From an uncultured Prevotella sp. (GTDB lineage Bacteria > Bacteroidota > Bacteroidia > Bacteroidales > Bacteroidaceae): a DNA stretch of 64,000 bases. The notes under the pieces are model-generated. The model made no database searches. It saw only the letters and a program-made list of their open reading frames with translations, and was not told the DNA's origin. Positions 8,061 through 15,691 of this stretch are shown one piece after another (position 1 is the first letter of the stretch; each line of letters starts with the position of its first letter). A program made the translations under genes and the position numbers. The stretch spans positions 1-64,000 of the forward strand of contig OMXE01000003.1 of the NCBI GenBank assembly GCA_900314935.1, written 5' to 3'.

Positions 8061-9610
8061 AAAAGATACTGACTCTCTTTGCCGTAATGCTAGTTGTCCT
8101 TACGGCATCAGCCCAAACGCTGAACATAACGGTAGGTAATGTGACTTATCAGTACCCTGCTTCGCAAACAGGTGATATGACCTTCTCCGGTGGTAACACG
8201 GTAACCATTATGGGTAAGGCTTTCAAACTCAATGATGTCAGTAGCATCATCGTGGATAACACAGAAGTGACCGATGGTACAGTGGGTGTTGTTTATGAAG
8301 GTACATCTGCCAAGGTGTTCGTGGCTGGCAACATCGCTCAATACATAACACCCTCCATCAGAGGTGCCCATGTCTCTATTGATCAGAGCAGCTCGCTGGA
8401 AGAGGAGGTTACCTATACACTGTCGGGCTCATCATCTGACGGTGAGTTCTATGCAACGGGATACTACAAGGCAACCGTCGAACTGAACGGACTGACGTTG
8501 ACCAACTCTTCTCCTGTCTATAGTGGTGCTGCTGTGTGCATACAGAACGGTAAGCGCATTAAGGTAAAAGTGGTCACAGGTACCACAAATACCCTTGCGG
8601 ATGCAGCCAACGGTTCGCAGAAGGGCTGTCTATATATTAAGGGACATGCCGAGTTTGCCCAGAAAGGTACGCTGAATGTGAAGGGCAATGTAAAACATGC
8701 CATCAAGACCGGTGAGTACTTCTCCATCAAGAATGCCACCATCAACGTGACATCTTCAGTAGGCGACGGTATCTCTTGCAACGAATACTTCCTCATGGAA
8801 AGTGGCACCATCAACATCAGCGGTGTTGAGGATGACGGTATCCAGTGTGAAATCGATGGTGAAAGCTCTACTGGTGAAACTACCGATCATGAAGATGAGG
8901 ATAGTGGTAACATCTATATCACCGGTGGCTCTATCAATGTTGCCTGCACTACTGCATCTGCAAATGGTATCAAGAGTGACGGTGATATCACCATCAGCGA
9001 CGGTACCATCAACGTTTCCTCAACCGGTAACAAGGGTGAAGGCATCGAGAGTGAGGGCTATGTTAAGATCACAGGTGGACACGTTACCGTTAATAGTTAC
9101 GATGATGCCATCAATGCTGGTCAGGACATTACCATCAGCGGTGGCTATGTCTTTGCCCGCTCTACTAACAACGATGGTATCGATGCCAACGGTGACTGCT
9201 ACATCAAGGGCGGTGTGGTATATGCCATTGGTGGCGTTGAACCGGAGGTGGCTATCGATGCGAACAGTGAGAATCACAAGAAACTCTACATACAGGGTGG
9301 TTCAGTCATCGCTGTTGGTGGGATAGAGAGAGGAGCCAGCATCTCAGGCGGTACATGTATGAGCACTACTTCGTGGACTGCCGATACCTGGCATGCACTG
9401 TATAGTGGTAGCAATCTGGTTATGGCTTTCCAGACTCCGAGCAAGTCTTCTGGCAGAGGTGGTAACCAGCAACTTGTTGTATATACCTCGTCCACACCTT
9501 CGCTGCAGTCGGGTGTCTCCGTCAGTGGCGGTACAGCCTACTTCGGCGGTATGGCAAACATCGGTGGTACAGTCAGTGGCGGATCTTCAGTCAATCTGAA
9601 CAACAGGTAA
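8057..9610 (+). CDS. Secreted carbohydrate-binding-domain protein (Cthe_2159-like beta-helix)
   Basis: The 517-residue exported protein has a signal peptide (1-19), a small N-terminal module like that of the preceding gene, and then a long repetitive beta-helix. The helix carries repeating 'I.ggtI.i....DGI...g.i.I.gG.i.v...' turns, for example GDGISCNEYFLMESGTINIS, DDGIQCE, SNGIKSDGDITISDGTINV-type units and DAINAGQDITISGG. This matches the carbohydrate-binding beta-helix family typified by Cthe_2159, which binds acidic polysaccharides using calcium. Such proteins are often near CotH proteins, as here. No T9SS tail is visible; the C-terminus is glycine/serine rich. Confident of the family, not of the ligand. 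Confidence 0.82.
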   Translation: MKKILTLFAVMLVVLTASAQTLNITVGNVTYQYPASQTGDMTFSGGNTVTIMGKAFKLNDVSSIIVDNTEVTDGTVGVVYEGTSAKVFVAGNIAQYITPSIRGAHVSIDQSSSLEEEVTYTLSGSSSDGEFYATGYYKATVELNGLTLTNSSPVYSGAAVCIQNGKRIKVKVVTGTTNTLADAANGSQKGCLYIKGHAEFAQKGTLNVKGNVKHAIKTGEYFSIKNATINVTSSVGDGISCNEYFLMESGTINISGVEDDGIQCEIDGESSTGETTDHEDEDSGNIYITGGSINVACTTASANGIKSDGDITISDGTINVSSTGNKGEGIESEGYVKITGGHVTVNSYDDAINAGQDITISGGYVFARSTNNDGIDANGDCYIKGGVVYAIGGVEPEVAIDANSENHKKLYIQGGSVIAVGGIERGASISGGTCMSTTSWTADTWHALYSGSNLVMAFQTPSKSSGRGGNQQLVVYTSSTPSLQSGVSVSGGTAYFGGMANIGGTVSGGSSVNLNNR

Positions 9611-9653
9611 GTTGACAGGAACGGCTCTTGTGTGTCGCTAAACACGACTCTTT

Positions 9654-10820
9654 ATGTATATTGACAAACAAACCTTCGAAGGGGTGCAAACCCCGGTATA
9701 TGTACTGGAAGAGGAACTGCTGCGCAGGAACCTGCAACTGATTGCGGGGGTGGCAGAAGATGCAGGGGTGGAAATCATCCTGGCATATAAGGCATATGCG
9801 CTGTGGAAGACCTTTCCTATCTTCCGGGAGTATATCCATGCCACTACAGCCAGTTCGTTGTATGAGGCCAGACTGGCAGCAGAAGAGTTCGGGGAGAAGG
9901 CACACACCTATTCGCCTGCCTATACCGATAAGGACTTTGATGAAATCGTTCGCTGCTCCAGTCATCTGACCTTCAACTCGCTGTCGCAGTATGAACGTTT
10001 CCATGAACGTATAGCAGGAAAGTGCTCTATCGGACTGCGTATCAATCCAGGTTATTCGGAGGTGGAGACTTTGTTGTATAACCCTTGTGCTCCTGGTACC
10101 CGCTTTGGGGTGCGTGCCGACAAGTTACCGAAACAGCTGCCACATGATATAGAGGGCTTCCATTGTCATTGTCATTGCGAGAGCGGTGCGGATGTGTTTG
10201 AACGCACTTTGGTGCATATTGAGGAACAGTTTTCGCCTTGGTTCAACCAACTGAAATGGATTAACTTTGGCGGAGGGCATCTCATGACAAGGAAAGACTA
10301 TGATGTGCCCCACCTTATTAATATATTAAAGGGATTCAAACAGCGTTATCCCCACCTGAAGGTTATCCTGGAGCCAGGAAGCGCCTTTGCTTGGCAAACC
10401 GGTCCGCTGGTAGCTGAAGTGGTGGACATCGTGGATGACCAAGGAATCTGTACGGCTATTCTTAACGTCAGCTTCACTTGTCATATGCCCGACTGTCTTG
10501 AAATGCCTTACTATCCTGAGGTGAGAGGTGCAAAACATATAGATCCTTCTTCACTCCACACTCCACACTCCACACTCCACACTTATAGGTTGGGCGGAAA
10601 CAGTTGTCTCAGCGGCGACTACATGGGCAACTGGCAGTTCGATCATGAACTGAAGGTGGGCGAGCGCATCATTTTTGAAGATATGCTGCACTATACCACC
10701 GTGAAGACCAATATGTTCAACGGCGTGCCTCATCCTTCCATTGCTTTCCTGCATGCCGACGGCGAACTGGAAATGCTGAGGGAATACAGCTATGAGGATT
10801 ATAAAAATCGCATGGATTGA
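9654..10820 (+). CDS. nspC: Carboxynorspermidine decarboxylase
   Basis: This PLP enzyme of the alanine-racemase-fold decarboxylases removes the carboxyl group from carboxynorspermidine or carboxyspermidine, the last step of the alternative polyamine route in Bacteroidetes. It has 388 residues. The PLP lysine is K46 in ILAYKAYALW; HCHCHCESG, NFGGGH and EPGSAFAW are the conserved PLP and phosphate contacts; GGNSCLSGD carries the catalytic cysteine near 318. The oddity is an extra low-complexity segment, SSLHTPHSTLHT (about residues 300-311), just before YRLGGNSC. It is encoded by four exact copies of CTCCACA (10554-10581). The frame stays open through it, so the gene should be functional as sequenced. 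Confidence 0.92.
   Translation: MYIDKQTFEGVQTPVYVLEEELLRRNLQLIAGVAEDAGVEIILAYKAYALWKTFPIFREYIHATTASSLYEARLAAEEFGEKAHTYSPAYTDKDFDEIVRCSSHLTFNSLSQYERFHERIAGKCSIGLRINPGYSEVETLLYNPCAPGTRFGVRADKLPKQLPHDIEGFHCHCHCESGADVFERTLVHIEEQFSPWFNQLKWINFGGGHLMTRKDYDVPHLINILKGFKQRYPHLKVILEPGSAFAWQTGPLVAEVVDIVDDQGICTAILNVSFTCHMPDCLEMPYYPEVRGAKHIDPSSLHTPHSTLHTYRLGGNSCLSGDYMGNWQFDHELKVGERIIFEDMLHYTTVKTNMFNGVPHPSIAFLHADGELEMLREYSYEDYKNRMD
10554..10581 (+). repeat. Four tandem copies of heptanucleotide CTCCACA inside nspC
   Basis: CTCCACA is repeated exactly four times (28 bases) within the coding sequence. The unit is not a multiple of three, so gain or loss of one copy would shift the nspC frame. A related fragment, with CTCCACA and ACTCCACA, occurs between tRNA-Pro and the DnaJ-like gene near 23908-23925. 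Confidence 0.9.
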
Positions 10821-10839
10821 AAAAAAAGCGGAGAAAAGT

Positions 10840-10870
10840 TTTGGTGATTCAGGAAAATGTATTACCTTTG
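10840..10870 (+). promoter_or_regulatory. Promoter of the tRNA cluster (-33 TTTG, 19-bp spacer, -7 TACCTTTG)
   Basis: TTTG at 10840-10843 and TACCTTTG at 10863-10870 are separated by 19 bases, the standard spacing of the Bacteroidetes primary promoter. The first tRNA starts 88 bases downstream, leaving a leader to be trimmed. Confidence 0.7.
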
Positions 10871-10958
10871 CATCCGCAATCGAGAGAGATATGCTTTAGA
10901 CACGGTTCTTCGTGTTAACTGAATAGGTTCAGCCGAAAGCCGAAAGTTCGAAGAACAA

Positions 10959-11031
10959 GCGGAAATAGCTCAGTTGGTAGAGCACAACCTTGCCAAGGTT
11001 GGGGTCGCGGGTCCGAGTCCCGTTTTCCGCT
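10959..11031 (+). tRNA. tRNA-Gly(GCC), copy 1
   Basis: This 73-base cloverleaf has acceptor GCGGAAA pairing with TTTCCGC, D-arm AGCTCAGTTGGTAGAGCA, anticodon stem CAACC/GGTTG around loop TTGCCAA with anticodon GCC at 10992-10994, and T-arm GCGGGTCCGAGTCCCGT. The 3' CCA is not encoded. It is identical to the copy at 11293-11365. Confidence 0.95.
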
Positions 11032-11082
11032 CCACACATTCTGAATGACAACGAAGAATAAACATCGTTTGTTCGCGTGTTT

Positions 11083-11164
11083 GCCCAGGTGGCGGAATTG
11101 GTAGACGCGCACGTTTCAGGTGCGTGTGCCGCGAGGTGTGCAGGTTCGAGTCCTGTTCTGGGCA
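11083..11164 (+). tRNA. tRNA-Leu(CAG)
   Basis: This class II tRNA has a long variable arm. Acceptor GCCCAGG pairs with TCTGGGC, the anticodon stem is CACGT/GCGTG around loop TTCAGGT (anticodon CAG), the variable arm is TGCCGCGAGGTGTG, and the T-arm is CAGGTTCGAGTCCTG. Confidence 0.93.
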
Positions 11165-11190
11165 CAATGTCATTCAGAATGCTTTTTGTT

Positions 11191-11274
11191 GGAGAGGTGG
11201 CGGAATTGGTAGACGCGCTACTTTGAGGGGGTAGTGTCAAGTGCGACGTGGGAGTTCGAGTCTCCTCCTCTTCA
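11191..11274 (+). tRNA. tRNA-Leu(GAG)
   Basis: A second leucine tRNA: acceptor GGAGAGG pairs with CCTCTTC (one G-U), the anticodon stem is CTACT/GGTAG with loop TTGAGGG (anticodon GAG), the variable arm is long, and the T-arm is GGAGTTCGAGTCTCC. Confidence 0.93.
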
Positions 11275-11292
11275 CTTTAGTTTGAAAAACAA

Positions 11293-11365
11293 GCGGAAAT
11301 AGCTCAGTTGGTAGAGCACAACCTTGCCAAGGTTGGGGTCGCGGGTCCGAGTCCCGTTTTCCGCT
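11293..11365 (+). tRNA. tRNA-Gly(GCC), copy 2
   Basis: The 73 bases are identical to the copy at 10959-11031, including the discriminator base, and the four preceding bases (ACAA) are shared too. It is the last tRNA of the cluster. Confidence 0.95.
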
Positions 11366-11380
11366 CTTTTGGATATAGAT

Positions 11381-11397
11381 CTTCCTATCGTAGGAAG
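11381..11397 (+). other. Short perfect hairpin CTTCCTA-TCG-TAGGAAG after the tRNA cluster
   Basis: A seven-base-pair stem with a three-base loop lies between the last tRNA and the next ORF. No U-run follows, so it is not a standard terminator; it could be a processing signal or a DNA dyad. A very similar palindrome lies at 15671-15686. Confidence 0.45.
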
Positions 11398-11428
11398 GTA
11401 GTGATAACAAAGAAAAACAAACCTCTAA

Positions 11429-11974
11429 ATGAATCTGTATTTAAGGTATTTTGATAATGAGACATTGGTGTATAATGTCGAGGAGGCCGTAGATTTCTTA
11501 AAGTCTATTCCCGAAATAGGAATGACGCCGGAGTTGGAGGCTGATGTTCGTGATTATATCGGAAGTGATGTATTCTATCCCAAAAGATATAAAGTTCGCC
11601 CCAGAGTGTACTTCATCATCATCAAGACTGAAGCCGCTACCATGATGGACTTCAAGCAGAAGAAAGCGCTGCGCTCGAATGCTCCTGAAGGAGATCACCG
11701 TGAAACAGTTGCTCCAGCCGTGGCACGACTGAGTGAGAAACGTGAGGGTTGGTATGAGGCTTCGTTGACATTCAAACGGGTGGTACTGATTCCTTCAACA
11801 GGGAAGCATGAATACCGCGACACACAGTTTGTGGCTAACGTGAAGGCGTATAGCGGACAGGATGCTTATAACAGAGTGGTGGAACATCTAAGGGAGCGTG
11901 TTGACAGTCGCAGTCAGTTCCCTTCTGCCAAGGGTAAGAACTTCAAGTTCAAGTACTTGGGAATGTGGAAATAA
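11429..11974 (+). CDS. Conserved hypothetical protein upstream of ssb
   Basis: The 181-residue product is soluble, with no signal peptide or membrane segment. It starts MNLYLRYFDNETLVYNVEEA and has a charged middle and a C-terminal half with alternating beta-like and basic segments (WYEASLTFKRVVLIPSTGKH, QFVANVKAYSGQDAYNRVVE, KFKYLGMWK). I recall similar proteins in this position next to ssb in Bacteroidales, but no function. It may be read with the tRNA cluster, since I see no separate promoter, and ssb follows after 30 bases. Confidence 0.75.
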   Translation: MNLYLRYFDNETLVYNVEEAVDFLKSIPEIGMTPELEADVRDYIGSDVFYPKRYKVRPRVYFIIIKTEAATMMDFKQKKALRSNAPEGDHRETVAPAVARLSEKREGWYEASLTFKRVVLIPSTGKHEYRDTQFVANVKAYSGQDAYNRVVEHLRERVDSRSQFPSAKGKNFKFKYLGMWK

Positions 11975-12004
11975 ACAATTACAGAAATAATCCATTCGAA
12001 TGCT

Positions 12005-12412
12005 ATGAATAAGGTAATGCTCATTGGAAATGTCGGAAAAGATCCTGAAGTACGCTATTATGAACAGGATCAGGCTGTTGCTCAGATTAGATTAGCCACT
12101 ACGGAGAAAGGCTATACGCTGCAAAATGGAACGCAGATTCCTGACAGAACCGACTGGCATAATGTTGTTTTTTATAGAGGACTGGCCAAGGTGGTGGAGA
12201 AATACGTACATAAAGGCGATAAGTTGTATGTTGAAGGAAGAATACGCTATCGTAGCTACGATGACCAAAAAGGTATCAGACAGTATGTAACGGAAATCAT
12301 CGCTGATAACATGGAGATGCTCAGTCCGAAGCAGAATACAACGGCAGAACAGCCGACCATGGTTTCTGAAAGTCCTGTAGAACCGGAAGATAGCGATCGA
12401 CTGCCTTTTTAA
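12005..12412 (+). CDS. ssb: Single-stranded DNA-binding protein
   Basis: The 135-residue product has one OB fold (about residues 1-105) opening with MNKVMLIGNVGKDPEVRY, with DWHNVVFYRGLAKVVEKYVH and LYVEGRIRYRSY as conserved strands. A short disordered linker leads to the acidic tip DSDRLPF, the docking peptide for replication and repair partners. It covers single strands during replication, recombination and repair. The gldE gene starts three bases after its stop. Confidence 0.95.
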   Translation: MNKVMLIGNVGKDPEVRYYEQDQAVAQIRLATTEKGYTLQNGTQIPDRTDWHNVVFYRGLAKVVEKYVHKGDKLYVEGRIRYRSYDDQKGIRQYVTEIIADNMEMLSPKQNTTAEQPTMVSESPVEPEDSDRLPF

Positions 12413-12415
12413 TGT

Positions 12416-13750
12416 ATGGATCCATCATTTTTTGTTGAAATAACCCAAACGGCAGAGATTCTGCCTCTTACAACGGGTGTTGTAGTGGCTGCTGTATTGG
12501 CAGCACTGTTGCTTATTGTTTCAGGATTAGCGAGTGGCTCTGAGATAGCCATCTTCAGTCTTTCTCCTACCGATGTCTCTGAACTCGACCCGGAGAAACG
12601 AAGTACAGATGAGATGATTCAGTGCTTACGTGAAGATTCAGAACGTACACTGGCCACTATCTTGATTGCAAACAATTTCGTCAATGTAACCATTATCATG
12701 CTCTTTAACTATGTCTTCTCGCACCTGGTGGTGTTCAAGCAGGCATGGGTGGAGTTCTTGTGCATCACGGTTCTATTGACGTTCATCTTGCTATTGTTTG
12801 GGGAGATTATACCGAAAGTTTTCGCACGACAGAACTCTTTGTCGTTTTGTCGGCGTGTGGCAAACTCCATTATGTTCTTCAGGAAACTCTTCTGGCCCAT
12901 GGAGAATGTGCTGCTCAGCAGTGGCTTCTTAGCAGAGAGGGTGCTGCAGCCTGATAGTCATATACTGAGTGTGGATGATCTGGAGCAGGCGTTAGAACTG
13001 ACCGACAAGGAGGAGATTAAGGACGATCAGCGTATGCTGAGGGGTATTATCCGATTCAGCGACGAGACCGTGAAAGAGGTGATGACCAGTAGGCAGGATG
13101 TGGTTGACCTGAATATCAAGAGTAGTTTCCGCGATGTACTTCAGTGTATTGTGGAGAATAACTACAGTAGGATTCCTGTGTATCAGAACAACTCTGATAA
13201 TATCCGCGGTGTGCTCTACATCAAAGATTTATTGCCGCATCTCGGTAAACCGTCCACATTCCGCTGGCAGAGTCTGATCCGTTCGCCATACTTCGTTCCC
13301 GAAACGAAGAAGATTGACGACCTGCTTCGTGAGTTCCAGGAGAACAAGGTGCATATTGCTATCGTTGTAGATGAGTTTGGCGGTACCAGTGGTATCGTTA
13401 CCTTGGAGGATATCCTGGAAGAAATCGTGGGTGAGATTAACGATGAGTATGATGATGAGGAGAAGACTTTTACTCGTCTGAATAAGAATACCTATATCTT
13501 TGAGGGTAAGACATTGTTGAGCGACTTCTGTCGAATTCTTGAAGTAAGCGATGAGGAGTTTGCCGAAGTGGAAGGTGATGCTGATACGGTAGCCGGACTC
13601 TTGTTGGAAATCAAAGGTGATTTCCCCGTTATTCATGAGAAGCTGGAATACCGGAACTATTTGTTCGAGATTATGGAACTGGAGGAACGACGCATCTCAC
13701 GGGTAAAGGTTGTGATTCGTGAGAAGAACGATGAGCCGACAGACAAATAA
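12416..13750 (+). CDS. gldE: GldE-type membrane protein (CNNM/DUF21, CBS pair, CorC domain)
   Basis: The 444-residue product has an N-terminal CNNM/DUF21 region with about four membrane segments (residues 15-190; GLASGSEIAIFSLSP, LATILIANNFVNV, FGEIIPKVFA), a CBS pair (about 205-335; MTSRQDVVDL, YSRIPVYQNN, VVDEFGGTSGIVTLEDILEE) and a C-terminal CorC/HlyC domain. In flavobacteria the orthologue GldE supports gliding and type IX secretion through GldD; the wider family moves divalent metal ions. Which role applies here is not shown by sequence. It lies between ssb and the phosphopantetheinyl transferase in a tight operon. Confidence 0.88.
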   Translation: MDPSFFVEITQTAEILPLTTGVVVAAVLAALLLIVSGLASGSEIAIFSLSPTDVSELDPEKRSTDEMIQCLREDSERTLATILIANNFVNVTIIMLFNYVFSHLVVFKQAWVEFLCITVLLTFILLLFGEIIPKVFARQNSLSFCRRVANSIMFFRKLFWPMENVLLSSGFLAERVLQPDSHILSVDDLEQALELTDKEEIKDDQRMLRGIIRFSDETVKEVMTSRQDVVDLNIKSSFRDVLQCIVENNYSRIPVYQNNSDNIRGVLYIKDLLPHLGKPSTFRWQSLIRSPYFVPETKKIDDLLREFQENKVHIAIVVDEFGGTSGIVTLEDILEEIVGEINDEYDDEEKTFTRLNKNTYIFEGKTLLSDFCRILEVSDEEFAEVEGDADTVAGLLLEIKGDFPVIHEKLEYRNYLFEIMELEERRISRVKVVIREKNDEPTDK

Positions 13751-13755
13751 GCTTT

Positions 13756-14352
13756 ATGCCTTTACTGAGAGTGACGCATATTGATGAGCATGTCATCCTC
13801 GGCGTATGGGAGATGACAGAGCACCCGTCGGAATTCCCTGAGTGGTATGGGGAGGCCTGTAAGCGGTATCATGCTGAAGGGCGGCAGCGGGAATATGTAT
13901 GTGTACGTGCCTTATTACGACAGATGACCGATGATGATGCATCGTGGACCATCTCTCATGAACAAAGCGGAAAACCTGTTCTCAGGAATGGATGGAAGAT
14001 AAGTATCAGTCATACAAAAGGCTTCTGCAGCGTGATCATCTCGCCCGATTATGAAGTGGCGGTGGACATAGAATATACCAGTGATCGCGTGAACAGAATT
14101 GCGCATAAGTTCATCAGAGAGGATGAACAAGCAGATACCATAGATGAGAAACTGATTCATTGGAGTGCGAAGGAAACCTTGTACAAGCTGTACTCAGCCG
14201 ACCGACTGGCGTTGGATGAGATGCGGCTCCTTCGCTTTTCCTTGCAGAAACAGGGTGTTGTGCTTACGGAAAACATGCGGCGCAACACCATCGTAGAGGT
14301 GAACTATGAGATTACGCCTTCTTTTGTTCTGACTTACGCTGTTCTGACTTAG
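13756..14352 (+). CDS. 4'-phosphopantetheinyl transferase superfamily protein
   Basis: This Sfp-type enzyme moves the phosphopantetheine arm from CoA to a carrier-protein serine. It has 198 residues, with the ISHTKGFCSV motif, the magnesium motif VAVDIEY (near residue 103) and WSAKETLYKLYS (near 136), whose Glu and Lys are the second half of the active site. It starts five bases after gldE. Its last 41 bases overlap the end of the helicase gene on the opposite strand. The natural target, fatty-acid ACP or another carrier, is unknown. Confidence 0.88.
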   Translation: MPLLRVTHIDEHVILGVWEMTEHPSEFPEWYGEACKRYHAEGRQREYVCVRALLRQMTDDDASWTISHEQSGKPVLRNGWKISISHTKGFCSVIISPDYEVAVDIEYTSDRVNRIAHKFIREDEQADTIDEKLIHWSAKETLYKLYSADRLALDEMRLLRFSLQKQGVVLTENMRRNTIVEVNYEITPSFVLTYAVLT

Positions 14353-15661
14353 CTTTCCTGCGTGGCTTTCTGCGGTTGTCGCCACGATTCTTTCCTCCTT
14401 CTGACTTCTTACCATGGCGATGGAAGACGGCACGTGGCGTCTTCTTGTGCATAGGACGGTATTCTGGTCCTTCCATACCATTGGGAAGGGGAACTTTCTC
14501 TACTGTCTTCTCAAGGAACTGCTCAATCCTGATGAAGTCGCGTATTTCCCATCCACGAACTAAGGTAATGGCTTTTCCATCACGCTCAGCCCTTGCTGTT
14601 CGCCCAATGCGGTGAACATAATCCTCACAATCGCGCGGTACATCGAAATTGATGACCGTAGCGATATCGTCGATATCAATACCTCGTGCCACAATATCGG
14701 TAGCCACCAGCACATCTACCTGTCCGCTCTTGAAACGGTACATCACCTCGTCGCGCTCGGCTTGAGAGAGGTCGGAATGCATCTCGGCGCAGTTCACATG
14801 CATGGCCCTCAGATTGCGGTTGATATCTTTCACCTTGAGCTTGCTCGAGGAGAATATTATTACGCGTTTGAGCTCGTCGTTCTTAAAAAGATGGTTTAAG
14901 ATGCGTAGCTTCTGAGTCTCATGACAGACGTAAGCCATCTGATGGATCTTCTCGGCAGGCTTACTCACAGCCAGTTTTATTACGGCAGGATTCTTGAGTA
15001 GTGTACGTGCCAGTTCCTCGATTTTATTCGGCATCGTGGCAGAGAACATGATAGTCTGACAAGTGGGTGGTAATAGTTTGGCGATAGAAAGGATATCATC
15101 GCTGAAACCCATGTCGAGCATACGGTCGGCCTCGTCGAGGATGAAGAAGGATACCTGACTGAGATCCACATTTCCCATATTGATGTGACTGCGTAGTCTT
15201 CCAGGTGTGGCAATAATCATGTCGGCTCCCATTCGCATACTCTTATACTCCTGATCATATCTGTTACCGTCGTTACCGCCGTAAACAGCAAGACTACTTA
15301 CTGAAGGCATGTAGTAAGCAAAGCCCTGCATGGCCTGGTCAATCTGTTGCGCCAGCTCGCGGGTAGGACTCATGATCACGCAGTTGATGGCATTCTCAGG
15401 AAACACCTTTTCTGTATCGCCTACATAGGCACTGCCGTCATCGAGCATACTGAGAACAGGCAATAGATAAGCTGCCGTTTTTCCTGTTCCCGTCTGAGCC
15501 ACTCCCAGCACATCTCTTCCTTTCAGTATCTCGGGGATGCACTTCTCTTGCACTGGCGTGCAGGTGGTGAAATTCATCGCATCCAGCGCATCAAGGGCGT
15601 GGTCGTTGAGGTCTAAATCATAAAAATCCATATATGCTATCCTATTCTTTTCGTTATTCAC
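14312..15661 (-). CDS. DEAD-box RNA helicase, RhlE-like
   Basis: This ATP-dependent RNA helicase has 449 residues. Motifs in order: Q motif (FTTCTPVQEKCIP), Walker A AQTGTGKT, PTRELAQQ, TPGRL, DEAD (in FFILDEADRMLDMGF), SAT (MFSATMP), VATDIVARGIDID and HRIGRTARAE. The C-terminal 50 residues are very basic (KKSEGGKNRGDNRRKPRRK), typical of RhlE proteins. A second start, ten codons in (MDFYDLDL at 15631), is equally likely. It follows the lptG-like gene with a palindrome between them, and its 3' end overlaps the phosphopantetheinyl transferase gene. Confidence 0.93.
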   Translation of the reverse strand: MNNEKNRIAYMDFYDLDLNDHALDALDAMNFTTCTPVQEKCIPEILKGRDVLGVAQTGTGKTAAYLLPVLSMLDDGSAYVGDTEKVFPENAINCVIMSPTRELAQQIDQAMQGFAYYMPSVSSLAVYGGNDGNRYDQEYKSMRMGADMIIATPGRLRSHINMGNVDLSQVSFFILDEADRMLDMGFSDDILSIAKLLPPTCQTIMFSATMPNKIEELARTLLKNPAVIKLAVSKPAEKIHQMAYVCHETQKLRILNHLFKNDELKRVIIFSSSKLKVKDINRNLRAMHVNCAEMHSDLSQAERDEVMYRFKSGQVDVLVATDIVARGIDIDDIATVINFDVPRDCEDYVHRIGRTARAERDGKAITLVRGWEIRDFIRIEQFLEKTVEKVPLPNGMEGPEYRPMHKKTPRAVFHRHGKKSEGGKNRGDNRRKPRRKAKSEQRKSEQKKA

Positions 15662-15670
15662 TTGAGCATG

Positions 15671-15686
15671 GTTCCTATGTAGGAAC
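15671..15686 (-). other. Perfect palindrome GTTCCTA-TG-TAGGAAC upstream of the helicase
   Basis: Seven-base arms flank a two-base centre in the 30-base gap between the lptG-like stop and the helicase start. It resembles the hairpin at 11381-11397. It may be an operator, an mRNA hairpin or a weak terminator. Confidence 0.4.
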
Positions 15687-15691
15687 GTGCA

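Noticed and set aside
10959..11365. Integration hotspot in the tRNA cluster (two identical tRNA-Gly genes as att-like repeats)
   Set aside because: Only two tRNA-Leu genes lie between them and no integrase or partial tRNA end is present; tandem duplication of tRNA genes explains it.
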